This document shows positions 27,660 through 38,022 of a stretch of DNA of 64,000 nt, piece by piece. Origin of the DNA: Pseudomonadota bacterium (lineage in GTDB: Bacteria; Desulfobacterota; Syntrophorhabdia; Syntrophorhabdales; Syntrophorhabdaceae); assembly GCA_026388255.1 (NCBI GenBank), contig JAPLKC010000089.1:62001-126000 (forward strand), in the 5' to 3' direction. A program made the position numbers and the translations under genes. Below the pieces are notes generated by a model. It worked only from the letters and a program-made list of their open reading frames with translations, had not been told where the DNA came from and searched no databases. Numbering within the stretch: position 1 is the stretch's first letter; every line of letters starts with the position of its first letter.

Positions 27660-28880
27660 TTAGGCCTCAAGCTCCACGATAGCGGCCATGCCGGCTGAAA
27701 ACTTTGAAAGACCAAGAATATGCTGGATTTTATATACCTGACATTCATTAAATACACGCATCAGTTCTTTGTCAAAATCAGCCATATTGCTGCCGATAGT
27801 GGCCTTATCGAAGATGCCTCCGTGGATATGGAAATTGCTCCCTTCAGGAATGAGAAATACCCTTTCAGAGCCGAGACAGCTCCGATCTCTCATTGCAATG
27901 CCTGTTGCTACAATAATATTATTCATGTATGACGGCTCAACCGGATAATCTATCCAATCGGAAAAATTGTCGCTGTCAAAGATGCTTTTTCCATTTGCCG
28001 GTTTTTGTTCAAAAATAGGAACCTGCTTAATGTGCATGCCCCAGAGACCTTTGGTCTCTGCGATCATACAAATGCCGATGACATTGGCATGAGATATCGC
28101 AAAAAAGCTTAGTATAATGGACGACAAGTCAACAGGACCGTTTTTCCCCTGAAACGAGAGGACATACCGGTAGTCCCCGTTAAAGCCGAAACCGTGGAAA
28201 AATTTATATGTAACAACGGAATTTTTATTAGCATTTATCAGGAAATCAACACAGGAGCGTTTTACGGCAGGATAAAAAAAGAATGTATTATTCGCTATCA
28301 TAGACTCCCCGAAAAGGAGCTTGTATTCATCGTAGTCATCTCCCAACGTTGCAAGGCCGCATCCAAACCGCATTTCTGACGGCTTTACTGTCACAACGTC
28401 CTCTTCTGTAAATGAAGAATCCGCTGTTTTATCCAGTTTTCCCACAACAAAGAGAGGAGAACTTTTCCTTTGTTCCATCTCAATATACTCTAAGACTATC
28501 CCGTCAATTTCACGGGTAATGACTTCAATTCCTCCGGAATCCTTCCGGATCAGTCCGGGTATCTCATCTTTGCTTGTTACTATGCGGAATAGCGGTATAA
28601 TACCGCTCATTTTAAAGATTTCAAAAACAGTTTCTGTGACACCTGAGAGGATGATTTCTCCTCCGGCCTTTTTCAATGATTTTTGCGTGCTGATAAATAC
28701 ACGGAGGCCTGCGCTGCTGACATAATTGACTGCCGCCATATCAACAAGAAAAATGCGCTCGCCGGAGAGTATGAGGTCATCAAATACCTTCTGGATATCA
28801 GATGAACTGAGTGAGTCAATACGACCTTTTGCAGTAATACATTTGATGGAGCTATCTTCTGTTATTGTATATTCAAACAT
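27660..28880 (-). CDS. STAS-domain protein with unknown C-terminal domain, linked to an ABC transporter
   Basis: Residues 1-110 are a STAS domain like anti-sigma-factor antagonists, with the phosphorylatable Ser in VNYVSSAGLRVF. The remaining 295 residues contain no family I recognise; they are soluble and mixed alpha/beta, with FHGFGFNGDYRYVL and FLIPEGSNFHIHGG as memorable stretches. It is the first gene of the ABC operon, three bases before the permease fusion, so it may gate or sense the transporter much as STAS domains do in SulP carriers. That role is inference. Confidence 0.7.
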   Translation of the reverse strand: MFEYTITEDSSIKCITAKGRIDSLSSSDIQKVFDDLILSGERIFLVDMAAVNYVSSAGLRVFISTQKSLKKAGGEIILSGVTETVFEIFKMSGIIPLFRIVTSKDEIPGLIRKDSGGIEVITREIDGIVLEYIEMEQRKSSPLFVVGKLDKTADSSFTEEDVVTVKPSEMRFGCGLATLGDDYDEYKLLFGESMIANNTFFFYPAVKRSCVDFLINANKNSVVTYKFFHGFGFNGDYRYVLSFQGKNGPVDLSSIILSFFAISHANVIGICMIAETKGLWGMHIKQVPIFEQKPANGKSIFDSDNFSDWIDYPVEPSYMNNIIVATGIAMRDRSCLGSERVFLIPEGSNFHIHGGIFDKATIGSNMADFDKELMRVFNECQVYKIQHILGLSKFSAGMAAIVELEA

Positions 28881-28967
28881 TATTCTTTCTTATTTTCCCT
28901 GCAATATTGCTTAGTGCCTGTTTGTTATATATAGTGTCTATGAATTGTTTTAGAGTCAATAATTCTT

Positions 28968-29252
28968 TCAAAATAACCGGTCCGGAAATTCCTCTGCAGG
29001 TTTTGGAAATTGTTTTCTTACCTTCCTCCTCTCTGAATCAGTGATGGATGGATCAAACCAAATCAAGGTCCAGGAATAAATGTCAGAACAAAAGAGGTTT
29101 GACTGCACCATTTCCTCCAGCCAAGTTTCTATGGCGTCTATCGTACGATCCACGGGCTCGCCCTGGATAGAGTCAAAATTCCAGGATGTTCCTGAAATCC
29201 ACCCTCCCGGCGTTAGATGAAACTCCTGCGACGGTTTATCTGCTGATGACAT
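28968..29252 (-). CDS. Hypothetical protein (94 aa)
   Basis: A small acidic protein rich in Trp (GGWISGTSWNFD, SWTLIWFDPS), probably soluble and beta-rich. I do not recognise it. It starts six bases after the stop of the TfoX-like gene on the same strand, so the two are likely co-transcribed. Confidence 0.6.
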   Translation of the reverse strand: MSSADKPSQEFHLTPGGWISGTSWNFDSIQGEPVDRTIDAIETWLEEMVQSNLFCSDIYSWTLIWFDPSITDSERRKVRKQFPKPAEEFPDRLF

Positions 29253-29258
29253 GATGCC

Positions 29259-29612
29259 CTACCCTACTCCTGCATTGCCTTTCATCTTAGAGGGTAATGA
29301 TCGGGCATATTCAGCCCCTTTATGTAACCATTCTATCAGATCTTCATCTGATTCATAGCCTTCGGATGAAATCATTACCCAGCCCTTCATAGGTCTTCCG
29401 GTAATGTCAAACTCTCTTGCGTGGGGTCTTTTCATTGATTCTTCATAATTATCAGGACCCACGCGTATAATGATATCATCATTCAATATGCCACAGGCCA
29501 TGTTTCCGTTAAATAAAATGCCTATCCCCCCGAACATTTTCTTTTCATTAAATCCGGGTTCTTCTTCCAAAATTTCACGGACTCTCTGAGCTAAACCTTT
29601 ATCGTATGCCAC
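29259..29612 (-). CDS. TfoX N-terminal domain protein
   Basis: The 117-residue product shows the TfoX_N pattern: KKMFGGIGILFNGNMACGI, then IIRVGPDNYEE, GRPMKGWVMIS, and a C-terminal helix. In gammaproteobacteria full TfoX activates competence; single-domain versions are common and uncharacterised. I chose the GTG at 29612 because AAGGTG precedes it. An ATG at 29645 would overlap that signal. Confidence 0.75.
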   Translation of the reverse strand: MAYDKGLAQRVREILEEEPGFNEKKMFGGIGILFNGNMACGILNDDIIIRVGPDNYEESMKRPHAREFDITGRPMKGWVMISSEGYESDEDLIEWLHKGAEYARSLPSKMKGNAGVG

Positions 29613-29684
29613 GTTATCACCTTTTTTGTTGCTGTCAATACACAAAATCCAGCCGCCACTGCATGTAGTTGGCCGGATATTATT

Positions 29685-30041
29685 TTATGCGCTGATCAAT
29701 TTGCTTCGAAATATAAAGAAAACAGCGCCCAGTATACATAGCGTAGCCCACAAATAATCTAATTTAAGCGGTTCTTTCATGTAGAAAACAGAGAATGGGA
29801 CAAAAACACTAAGCGTTATGACTTCCTGCAATATTTTTAACTGGCCTATGTTCATCTCCTGGTACCCTATCCTGTTGGCAGGAACTTGAAGGAGATACTC
29901 AAAGAGTGCGATACCCCAACTGACTATTGCTGCAATTAACCAGGGTTTTCCATTAAGTTCCCTTAAATGCGCATACCAGGCAAATGTCATAAAGACATTG
30001 CTACATACCAATAAAATAACGGCTTTAAATACAGGGCTCAT
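29685..30041 (-). CDS. DUF486 / DMT-family small membrane protein
   Basis: The 118-residue protein has four hydrophobic helices and the conserved FMTFAWYAHL, VSWGIALFEYLLQVPANRIG and LKILQEVITL of the DUF486 family, related to small multidrug-type transporters. The substrate is unknown. It stands alone on the minus strand, divergent from the rpsU operon. Confidence 0.85.
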   Translation of the reverse strand: MSPVFKAVILLVCSNVFMTFAWYAHLRELNGKPWLIAAIVSWGIALFEYLLQVPANRIGYQEMNIGQLKILQEVITLSVFVPFSVFYMKEPLKLDYLWATLCILGAVFFIFRSKLISA

Positions 30042-30339
30042 TTTTGCTCCATTACAATGTAGCTGATATTATACTGCAAGCTAAATTTCTCAAATATTAT
30101 GATTAACGATGCAGGTTGTCAAGAACAACGTCTCATGCCAATTCGGATTCAGAGATAGCACCCATAGGGCGCCCGGGCAACGAGGTAACAAAGTTATATG
30201 ATTGAAGGCTAATTAGTATCAGGAGTGTCCTGACTTTTTTGATACAAGGCCGGAACACTATTTCGCTTTCCCGTCCGCAAACAGTTATCCGGCTGACCCT
30301 TGCGGCTGATGGCTTGTGCTGTCAAACGGTACAATTCTG
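30042..30339. other. Intergenic region between the DUF486 gene and the rpsU operon
   Basis: No coding frame or recognisable repeat is visible. The right end leads into the rpsU promoter described separately. Confidence 0.3.
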
Positions 30340-30368
30340 TTGACTTTGGTCGTTATTTCGGGTTTAAT
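30340..30368 (+). promoter_or_regulatory. Sigma-70 promoter of the rpsU-rpoD operon
   Basis: TTGACT (30340-30345), a 17-base spacer, TTTAAT (30363-30368), about 55 bases before the rpsU start. Genes downstream are co-oriented and tightly packed through rpoD. Confidence 0.6.
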
Positions 30369-30423
30369 TAGCTAATTTAATTTACATATTATAGATTTCA
30401 TGTATGAAAGGAGGGAAAGATGA

Positions 30424-30633
30424 ATGCCAGCAGTTATTGTAAGAGAAGGAGAGTCTTTCGAAAGCGCCCTTAAGAGATTTAAAAAACAGTGTGAAAAAAC
30501 AGGGATATTATCTGAAATAAAGAAAAGAGAACATTACGAAAAACCAAGCGTAAGAAAGAAGAAGAAAATGCTTGCTGCAAAGAAAAGAGCATTAAAAAAG
30601 CTTAAGAGAGTAATGGACAAAGGTCTTTATTAA
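30424..30633 (+). CDS. rpsU: 30S ribosomal protein S21
   Basis: A 69-residue, very basic protein ([19 protein letters not shown], then a Lys-rich tail), as expected for bS21, which helps mRNA anti-Shine-Dalgarno pairing on the 30S subunit. AGGAGG stands at ideal spacing. It is the first gene of the macromolecular synthesis operon. Its stop overlaps the yqeY start by one base (TAATG). Confidence 0.96.
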   Translation: MPAVIVREGESFESALKRFKKQCEKTGILSEIKKREHYEKPSVRKKKKMLAAKKRALKKLKRVMDKGLY

Positions 30634-31082
30634 TGGAATTCAGAGCAAAAATTGAAGATGGTCTTAAGCAATTCTTAAAGCAAAGAGACACTGTAAGACT
30701 ATCGATTTACCGTATGCTTCTTGCTGCCATCAAGAACAAAGAAGTTGAAAAGCTTAGGGCTCTGACAGAAGACGAATTCTACGGTATTGTAAAAACATCG
30801 GTAAAGCAACACATTGAATCAATAGAAAGCTTCAGAAAAGGGAACAGGCAGGATCTCATAGATAAAGAAGAAAAAGAGCTTGAGATTTTGAAAGGGTTTC
30901 TGCCTGCTGCCTTGTCAGACGAAGAACTTTCAACAGAGATTGAGGAAGCAATAAAGATCGTGGAAGCAAAAAACCAGAAGGATATGGGAAAGGTTATAAG
31001 ACACCTTATGGAAAAGTATCCTGGAAGAATCGACGGAAAGGCGTTAAGCGGAATGGTGCTTAAAAGACTGTCTTCACTATAA
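30633..31082 (+). CDS. yqeY: YqeY family protein (GatB/YqeY domain)
   Basis: The 149-residue helical protein shows the YqeY pattern: RLSIYRMLLAAIKNKEVEK, ELEILKGFLPAALSDEEL and DMGKVIRHLMEKYPGRIDGK. It is related to the tRNA-binding tail domain of GatB. The cellular role is not settled. Its place between rpsU and dnaG/rpoD is typical for many bacteria. Confidence 0.93.
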   Translation: MEFRAKIEDGLKQFLKQRDTVRLSIYRMLLAAIKNKEVEKLRALTEDEFYGIVKTSVKQHIESIESFRKGNRQDLIDKEEKELEILKGFLPAALSDEELSTEIEEAIKIVEAKNQKDMGKVIRHLMEKYPGRIDGKALSGMVLKRLSSL

Positions 31083-31100
31083 GACAGTCAAAGCCCCCCT

Positions 31101-33401
31101 ATGGTTGATAAAACACTATCATACCTCGATTATCTAAAACTCCTTGATTTATTTAAACAATATTCGGCAACACCCTATGCTGCCGATTTAATATCATCGC
31201 TAAGACCTCTTGGCGCCATCGAAGAAATAAAACTCAGACAGAGCAGGATTGAAGACATTATTGAGGTTATAAAGTGGGACGGGAATGTCCCCTTGTCCGA
31301 TATTCCCGATATCAGGGATGTTTTGAAGAGGACTTTTATAAAAGACTCAATCCTTGATACAGGCGAATTTTTGATGATGTCAACCTTTTTGAGGGCTTGC
31401 GACAACATTGCCAGGTTTTTAAAAAAGGCGCACGTTAAAGGGCAATATATAGAAACAATTCTGGAAAATGTTAATCCATTTCCTCACATCCTTTCTAAAA
31501 TACTAAAAACCATCAACCCTGACGGATTTATTGAAGACACTGCGACCTATGAATTATCCAAGATTAGAGCAGACCTGTTCTTATTCAGGGGAAAAATAAA
31601 AAAGCAGCTCGAAAGAATCATGGAAAGAGAAACGGTAAATCCCGTACTTCAGGATTTTTATGTGTCCATTCGAAACGGGAGATATATTATACCCTTAAAA
31701 CCCAATTTCAATCAGTTTCTGCAAGGCATAGTCCATGACTATTCCCATACATTGAAGACATCCTTTGTTGAGCCCGTTGAATGTGTAGAGATAAACAACA
31801 GCATAAATATGCTTGAGAAAGAGGAAAAGGAAGAGGAAAAAAGGGTTTTAAAAGAGCTGACCGAATATATCCGAAACTATGCCGGTGAGCTGAAAACAGA
31901 CCTCGACGCCGTTGCAGAACTCGACCTTTACCATTCCATTGCTTTATTCAGTATGAAGTTTGACTGCATAAAACCGGAAGTTGGTCCCGATGAATACATC
32001 GATATAAAAAACGCTATGAACCCCTTCATAGCAATATCAAAAAAAGACCGGACGATTCCTATAGACATATTTATGGATACGGGCAAGAAAGCAATGGTGA
32101 TAAGCGGTCCAAACGCCGGAGGAAAAACAGTTGCTTTAAAAACAATCGGGCTTTTATCCCTCATGGCACAGACGGGTTTATTCATCCCGGCATCCGGAAG
32201 GCCAAGGATCCCTGTTTTTAAAAATGTTTTTGCGATTATCGGGGATGAGCAGGATATCTCGATGGAGCTTTCCAGCTTTACTGCCCATATGACGACCATA
32301 AAAGAAATATACGAGCATGCCGTTGGAGGAGAGCTTATCCTGATTGATGAAATCGGAGGCAATACAGAGCCTCAGGAGGCCTCTGCCCTTTCAATGGGCG
32401 TCATCGATGCCTTTGTTGAAAAAGGGTGCAGGGTAGTCGTAACAACTCACCTGAATCTTCTAAAGGCCTATGGCTATACAAACCCCTTTGCCATCAATGC
32501 GGCTACGGCTTTTGATATGGAAAAGATGAAACCACTCTACAAATTAACCTATGGAATGGCAGGCTACAGCAATGCAATCAGTGTCGCAATAAATATTAAT
32601 GTCCCGGAAAGGATCATCGAGAAAAGCTATGAATATCTGGGAACACAGGAGCATATGCTCAATGAGCTTGTAAGCGCATTGGAAAATGCGAGGAAAAAGG
32701 CAGATGAGGAACTTGCGGAACTTAAAAACACAAAAGAAGAATTAAAAAAGAGACTTGCCCTGGTAAGGGGGAAGAAAGATGAAATTATTAAAACATTTGA
32801 AGAAAAATACAACCTCAGGTTATTGGAATTGGAAATAGAATTGGAAGAGATAAAAAAAGAGATTGCAAAAAATGAAAAAATGTCTATAAAGATAAGTAAG
32901 GAAAGATTAACAGCTTTAAGAAACAAATATGTTAAAAATCCGATAAAAAAACCTGATGATATTAAGATCGGTGATTACGTATTTGTTAATAGTATGGGGG
33001 GAAGCGGTTATGTTACAGATATTGATAAGGGGGGGGATATGTATGAGGTTGTGATAGGGAACCTCAGAACAAAAGTCAACAAATTTCTTGTCAGTAAAAC
33101 CTTAAAAACAAAAACATTCAAACCGGTCAGGAAAGAAGCTGAGGTTATCATAAACGTTCAGGACATTGAAATATCTGAGTTGAACCTCATGGGATTGAGA
33201 GTCGAGGATGCATTGGAAGAGCTTGACAGATTTATAGACAAAGCCGTTGTCCGGGGCACATCAAAAGCCAAGATTATTCACGGAATAGGAACGGGCAGGC
33301 TGATGAATGCAGTAAAAAACCGTCTGCTTGAAACAAAATACATAAAAAATATTGAAAGAGACGAAAGGAACGCAGGGATAACATTGGTAGAACTTTTATG
33401 A
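31101..33401 (+). CDS. mutS2: Endonuclease MutS2
   Basis: The 766-residue protein has the core and clamp of MutS2, an ATPase domain with SGPNAGGKTVALKTIG (Walker A), DEIGGNTEP (Walker B) and TTHLNLLKA, a long Glu/Lys coiled coil (about 515-610), and a C-terminal Smr nuclease domain (LNLMGLRVEDALEELD, then IIHGIGTGRL). MutS2 limits recombination and helps rescue collided ribosomes by cutting. Its location between yqeY and dnaG is less common than rpsU-dnaG-rpoD alone. It overlaps dnaG by four bases. Confidence 0.94.
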   Translation: MVDKTLSYLDYLKLLDLFKQYSATPYAADLISSLRPLGAIEEIKLRQSRIEDIIEVIKWDGNVPLSDIPDIRDVLKRTFIKDSILDTGEFLMMSTFLRACDNIARFLKKAHVKGQYIETILENVNPFPHILSKILKTINPDGFIEDTATYELSKIRADLFLFRGKIKKQLERIMERETVNPVLQDFYVSIRNGRYIIPLKPNFNQFLQGIVHDYSHTLKTSFVEPVECVEINNSINMLEKEEKEEEKRVLKELTEYIRNYAGELKTDLDAVAELDLYHSIALFSMKFDCIKPEVGPDEYIDIKNAMNPFIAISKKDRTIPIDIFMDTGKKAMVISGPNAGGKTVALKTIGLLSLMAQTGLFIPASGRPRIPVFKNVFAIIGDEQDISMELSSFTAHMTTIKEIYEHAVGGELILIDEIGGNTEPQEASALSMGVIDAFVEKGCRVVVTTHLNLLKAYGYTNPFAINAATAFDMEKMKPLYKLTYGMAGYSNAISVAININVPERIIEKSYEYLGTQEHMLNELVSALENARKKADEELAELKNTKEELKKRLALVRGKKDEIIKTFEEKYNLRLLELEIELEEIKKEIAKNEKMSIKISKERLTALRNKYVKNPIKKPDDIKIGDYVFVNSMGGSGYVTDIDKGGDMYEVVIGNLRTKVNKFLVSKTLKTKTFKPVRKEAEVIINVQDIEISELNLMGLRVEDALEELDRFIDKAVVRGTSKAKIIHGIGTGRLMNAVKNRLLETKYIKNIERDERNAGITLVELL

Positions 33402-35104
33402 GATCAACTTTGGAAGAACTACTTAACAGAGTAAACATCGTGGATGTTGTTTCTCAGCATGTTAAATTAAGGAAAAGTGGTAAAGATTTTATCGGCTTAT
33501 GTCCATTCCACAGCGAAAAAACACCATCCTTTACGGTGAGCATTGAAAAGCAGATATATTATTGCTTCGGATGTCATGAAGGGGGCAATTTAATCAATTT
33601 TATGATGAAATTCGAAAATATGACCTTTCAGGAAACCCTTGAAAACCTTGCGCATGAATACGGGGTTGAGATTAAGAAGGGAGGCACAAAAAGGTCAAAT
33701 TCATTTGATGCAATGTTGAAACTGGCTGATTTTTACCATCATAACATTAAAAACACCAGGTCTCCCCGCGAGTATCTCGCCGGGAGAGGAATAACCTCTG
33801 ATGTTATTGATGAATTTAAGATCGGTTACAGTGACAGGTCAAGACATGTAATCCAGACATTTATAAAAAATGCCGGTATACCAAGAGATATCCTTTTGAA
33901 TACAGGGATTTTAAGGATTAAGGATAATGATATATACGATATATTCATGGGCAGGATTGTAATCCCGATTTTTGATGTAAACAAAAAGGTTATAGGCTTT
34001 GGTGGAAGAACAATTGAAAAAGACGGGTTCCCCAAGTATATAAATTCACCTGAATCCCCTATCTTTTCAAAGGGCGCATCATTGTTCGGTATTGACAAAA
34101 CAAGAAAATACATAACCGAAAAGAACGAAGTATTCATTGTCGAAGGATACTTCGATTTTATTGCCTTATATACAGCAGGTCTGAAGAACGTTGTTTCCAC
34201 GCTTGGTACATCGGTAACGGAGGTGCAGCTCACAAGATTAAGAAATTATACCGAAAATATAACCCTTATGCTTGACGGTGACGAAGCAGGCATAAAAAGC
34301 GCCTTAAAGTTGATAGGCCGGCTTTCTGATATGGAGATTAACGGCAGTATGGTTGTATTACCCGATGGCAATGACCCGGATAGCTTTATAAAGAAAGAAG
34401 GGATAGACGGCCTGAACAAGGTCATCGACACAAAAAAGCCCATACTGGATTATTACTTTGACTACTGCATGGCAAAGTGGGGAGTAGGAACGCTGGAAAA
34501 CAAGAACCAATTTATAAAATCTGTTCTGCCTTACATTGAAGGCATAAGAAGCGGTGTGAAAAAAAGGCTCTATATAAAGAGATTGTCGGAATTAACCGGG
34601 GTGGAAGAATATCATTTCGGGGAAGGATTAAAGGAGAAGGCAACAGAACAACTCTCCGGCAACCATATTTCATCGAGTATTATCGAAAGAAGGGTTATCG
34701 GGGCTTTGATAGGCAAACCGGGTATGCTCGGGATATTCAAAGAAAAGGAGGTGATAAATTACATAAAAGATGCCGAAATAAAAGAGATATTGTTGAATAT
34801 GTGTGAGTTTTTTGATGAAAAAGGAGACATGGAGGTAAACAATTTTATTAACGTCCTGGGAAAGGATAGTTTGAGAGATTTGGTAACAAATGCTGTTTTT
34901 GATGTAGCGGGGTATGAGGAGAATGAATTAGAGAAGGTTTTGCTGGATTATTTCAGGCATGTAGAAAATAAATCCATAAAAGTTAAAGCAAAAAAAATTA
35001 CGGAAAGGTTATTAGAAGCAGAAAAAAGGGGAGATGAAAAGGAGATCATGGAGCTTCTTAATGAGAAACAAAAGGTGCTGGCATTTTTTAAAACCAACCA
35101 ATAA
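33398..35104 (+). CDS. dnaG: DNA primase
   Basis: The zinc-binding domain ([11 protein letters not shown], then [10 protein letters not shown]) is followed by the catalytic core, with the TOPRIM acidic residues in [11 protein letters not shown] and [11 protein letters not shown]-terminal helicase-interaction region completes it. At 568 residues it is close to the family norm. DnaG makes RNA primers for Okazaki fragments. Its ATG overlaps the mutS2 stop (ATGA), coupling translation. Confidence 0.96.
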   Translation: MRSTLEELLNRVNIVDVVSQHVKLRKSGKDFIGLCPFHSEKTPSFTVSIEKQIYYCFGCHEGGNLINFMMKFENMTFQETLENLAHEYGVEIKKGGTKRSNSFDAMLKLADFYHHNIKNTRSPREYLAGRGITSDVIDEFKIGYSDRSRHVIQTFIKNAGIPRDILLNTGILRIKDNDIYDIFMGRIVIPIFDVNKKVIGFGGRTIEKDGFPKYINSPESPIFSKGASLFGIDKTRKYITEKNEVFIVEGYFDFIALYTAGLKNVVSTLGTSVTEVQLTRLRNYTENITLMLDGDEAGIKSALKLIGRLSDMEINGSMVVLPDGNDPDSFIKKEGIDGLNKVIDTKKPILDYYFDYCMAKWGVGTLENKNQFIKSVLPYIEGIRSGVKKRLYIKRLSELTGVEEYHFGEGLKEKATEQLSGNHISSSIIERRVIGALIGKPGMLGIFKEKEVINYIKDAEIKEILLNMCEFFDEKGDMEVNNFINVLGKDSLRDLVTNAVFDVAGYEENELEKVLLDYFRHVENKSIKVKAKKITERLLEAEKRGDEKEIMELLNEKQKVLAFFKTNQ

Positions 35105-35118
35105 AAAGTGAGGTAAAA

Positions 35119-36669
35119 ATGGCCGATAAAGCGAAGATATTTTTTTCTACTGATGAAAATCAGGAAAATAAAGAAATGTATCTTATCGTAAAAGGCAGTG
35201 ATAAACCCGAGAGCATATTCGATGATATGGAGCTTTTCGATCTGGAAGGGGAAACCGAAACAAATCTTGCAGATACTGAAAAATTTGAAGAGGTTTTTAA
35301 CGCTGATCTTGAAGAAGTATATGTTGATGAACTGGCTAATCCCATCAGACATTATATCAAAGAGATGGCTGATCTTGCATTGCTCACACGTGAAGGTGAA
35401 AAAGATATTGCCATTCGAATGGAACAGGCCAAAGAAGAAATCAGAAAAGTTATTCTTTCTTTTCCAGGCACTGTTAAAGAATTATTGAATGCCCTGTCAT
35501 CCCTGAAAACATCAAATGCAAGTATGAAAGACATAATTTTCGGCGATGACGAAGAAGATGATGAAACAGAAAGCGACATAGAATTACAGAAAGAAAAGAT
35601 AATTGAGCTTCTGGAAGAACTGAAATGCGTCTATCTGCAATTTAAAGATAACGGCAACGGCAACAGGGCAAAATACAGGGCAAAAATAAAGGCAATAATC
35701 GGCGAAATTAATTTGGGTAAAAAAATTACCGAAAATATTACCTGCAGGATAAAAAAGTATGTTGAAAGGATTTGCAGGATTGAAGTTGATATGGAAAGAT
35801 GTTGCAAAGGCAGCAGTAAGGAAAGGGAGATGCAATTATCTACACTCAATAAAAGACTGGAAAAGATTGAAAAGGAGGCCGGGGCTTCTGCGAAGGAACT
35901 CAAGTTTTATCTAAATAGGATTGAAGATGCCGAAAGGAGATGCCTCTGCGCAAAAAACGAATTGGTGAAGGCCAATCTCAGATTAGTGGTAAGCATAGCA
36001 AAAAGGTATATAAACAGAGGGCTTTCCCTTTTGGATATAATCCAGGAAGGCAACATCGGATTAATGAAAGCTGTAGACAGGTTTGAACATAAGCGAGGTT
36101 ATAAATTCAGCACTTACGCCACATGGTGGATACGACAGTCAATTACAAGGGCGATAGCCGATCAGGCAAGAACGATCAGGATCCCAGTCCATATGATTGA
36201 GACTATTAATAAAATTTTAAAAGCATCGAAAGAGCTTGTGCAGGATCTCGGCAGGGAGCCTCTTCCCGACGAAATAGCAGATTTGATCGGGTTTTCTGCA
36301 GATAAGGTAAGGAAAGTTTTAAGGATAACAAAAGAACCGATTTCTCTTGAAGCGCCGATGAGCGACGATGACGAGACTCACCTTGCTGATTTTATTGAAG
36401 ATAAACAGGCACAAACACCGCAGGATACTGTCATATCCTTTGATCTTATGGAACAGTTAAACAAGGTGCTCGCCACTCTGACGCCGAGAGAAGAAAAAGT
36501 GGTACGCATGAGGTTTGGTCTGGGAGAAAAATATGATCATACCCTGGAGGAGGTCGGGCAGGTCTTTGACGTAACAAGAGAGCGGGTGAGACAGATAGAA
36601 GCAACGGCATTAAGAAAACTGAAGCACCCTATGAGGGCAAATAAATTGATAGGTTTTGTTGAAGCATAG
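35119..36669 (+). CDS. rpoD: RNA polymerase primary sigma factor (sigma-70)
   Basis: The 516-residue factor has region 1.2 ([20 protein letters not shown]), an acidic non-conserved insert (about 140-260), regions 2.1-2.4 ([17 protein letters not shown], then [17 protein letters not shown]), region 3, and region 4.2 HTH ([20 protein letters not shown]). Region 1.1 is replaced by an acidic N-terminus. It directs housekeeping transcription. It lies 14 bases after dnaG behind a GAGG site, the last gene of the operon. Confidence 0.96.
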   Translation: MADKAKIFFSTDENQENKEMYLIVKGSDKPESIFDDMELFDLEGETETNLADTEKFEEVFNADLEEVYVDELANPIRHYIKEMADLALLTREGEKDIAIRMEQAKEEIRKVILSFPGTVKELLNALSSLKTSNASMKDIIFGDDEEDDETESDIELQKEKIIELLEELKCVYLQFKDNGNGNRAKYRAKIKAIIGEINLGKKITENITCRIKKYVERICRIEVDMERCCKGSSKEREMQLSTLNKRLEKIEKEAGASAKELKFYLNRIEDAERRCLCAKNELVKANLRLVVSIAKRYINRGLSLLDIIQEGNIGLMKAVDRFEHKRGYKFSTYATWWIRQSITRAIADQARTIRIPVHMIETINKILKASKELVQDLGREPLPDEIADLIGFSADKVRKVLRITKEPISLEAPMSDDDETHLADFIEDKQAQTPQDTVISFDLMEQLNKVLATLTPREEKVVRMRFGLGEKYDHTLEEVGQVFDVTRERVRQIEATALRKLKHPMRANKLIGFVEA

Positions 36670-36682
36670 TTAACATTTTTGC

Positions 36683-36712
36683 TTGACAAGTCGGATCTAT
36701 TTTAAATATTGT
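36683..36712 (+). promoter_or_regulatory. Sigma-70 promoter of the acyl-CoA dehydrogenase gene
   Basis: TTGACA (36683-36688), an 18-base spacer, TATTGT (36707-36712), about 40 bases before the start codon and immediately after rpoD. It allows separate control of the acyl-CoA dehydrogenase/ETF genes. Confidence 0.6.
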
Positions 36713-36753
36713 ATACAAATTAGCAGTAATATATTTTTCAATGGGGGAATATT

Positions 36754-37902
36754 ATGGATTTTCAATTAACAGAAGAACAAGGGTTTTTTAAAAAAACTGT
36801 TGCCGACACAATAGACAAAATAGTTGCCCCCAGGGCTCAGGAAATAGATGAGAAGGATGAGTTTCCATGGGAACTATGGAAGGAATTTGCGAAGCTGGGC
36901 TATCTTGGATTGCGTTATCCTGAAGAAATAGGCGGTTTAAATGCAGATAAGATCATGTGCATGACTTTTTATGAAGAGATTGCTCGCGGCTCTGTAGGCT
37001 TCGCCCAGAGTGTCATAATGAATATTCTTATGGGAACATATTTCATATACCGTTTTGGGAGTGACGCAATCAAGGAGCGGTGCCTGTATCCTGCAATGAA
37101 AGGGGAAAAGATTACAACAATGTGCTTCACGGAAGATCAGTCAGGCTCCGACCTCGGCGCCACAAGAACGCTGGCTGTTCGGGACGGAGACGGCTGGCGG
37201 ATAAACGGAACGAAAATGTGGATTACAAACGGACCCATATGTGATTTCTGTACTGTCCTGGCCACAACAGATCCGTCAAAAGGTTTGAAGGGGCTGAACT
37301 TTTATTTAGTAGAAAAGGGAACGCCCGGTTTTTCAAGCGGTCAGATTATCCACAAGCTTGGATGCAGGGGCACTGTTACCGGGGAACTTGTATTCGATAA
37401 CGTATGGGTGCCATATGAAAACCTACTCGGCGACGAACCTGGAAAAGGCGTATCCTATGTAAGCGATATCCTGGACGAAGTACGGTTAATGACGGGCGCA
37501 ATGGCCCTTGGCATCGCAGGGGGGGCATATCGTGAAGCATTGGAATTTGCAAGAAAAAGGGTAGCCTTCGGACAACCTATAGGTAATTATCAGTTGATAA
37601 GAGAGAAATTTGCCGATATGGATACCATGATGAATGCAGCAAGGCTGATGATTTACTATGGCTCGTGGTTGCTGGAGAACAACATGGAAAGCAGGGTTGT
37701 TGCCGCTGAAGCAAAGATGTACGCAACTGAAGTATGTCTTAAAGTAGTTGATGAATTGACAAGAATTTATGGTGCTAATGCCTTTGCCTATGAATACAAG
37801 TCCCAGAGATATTTCAGGGATGCGCGATTCCTCCTTTACGGCGGAGGAACGCATGAAGTCTTGAAGGATTTTATTGGAAAAGTTATAATAGGAAAATTGT
37901 AA
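36754..37902 (+). CDS. Acyl-CoA dehydrogenase
   Basis: The 382-residue flavoenzyme has the FAD/substrate signatures MCFTEDQSGSDLGATRT and the C-terminal YGGGTHEVLKDFIGKVI; the catalytic base region lies near RIYGANAFAYEYKSQR. It oxidises an acyl-CoA to the 2,3-enoyl-CoA and passes electrons to ETF, whose genes follow directly. The chain specificity cannot be read. The linker to etfB contains heptamer-type repeats. Confidence 0.92.
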   Translation: MDFQLTEEQGFFKKTVADTIDKIVAPRAQEIDEKDEFPWELWKEFAKLGYLGLRYPEEIGGLNADKIMCMTFYEEIARGSVGFAQSVIMNILMGTYFIYRFGSDAIKERCLYPAMKGEKITTMCFTEDQSGSDLGATRTLAVRDGDGWRINGTKMWITNGPICDFCTVLATTDPSKGLKGLNFYLVEKGTPGFSSGQIIHKLGCRGTVTGELVFDNVWVPYENLLGDEPGKGVSYVSDILDEVRLMTGAMALGIAGGAYREALEFARKRVAFGQPIGNYQLIREKFADMDTMMNAARLMIYYGSWLLENNMESRVVAAEAKMYATEVCLKVVDELTRIYGANAFAYEYKSQRYFRDARFLLYGGGTHEVLKDFIGKVIIGKL

Positions 37903-37905
37903 ATT

Positions 37906-37998
37906 GCGAATATAGAATTTAGAATTGCAAATTTAAAAATCCATATAAAACTAATCGGTTTTTATTTGTAAATCCTGAATCTAAAATCCGTAATATCA
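37906..37998 (+). repeat. Degenerate heptamer array between acyl-CoA dehydrogenase and etfB
   Basis: Units such as AATATAG, AATTTAG, AATTGCA, AATTTAA follow each other at 7-base steps. A second group (AAATCCT, GAATCTA, AAATCCG) lies in the right half. The two halves could partly pair. Confidence 0.45.
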
Positions 37999-38022
37999 GA
38001 TTGGAATAAGGAGGCTGGTAAG

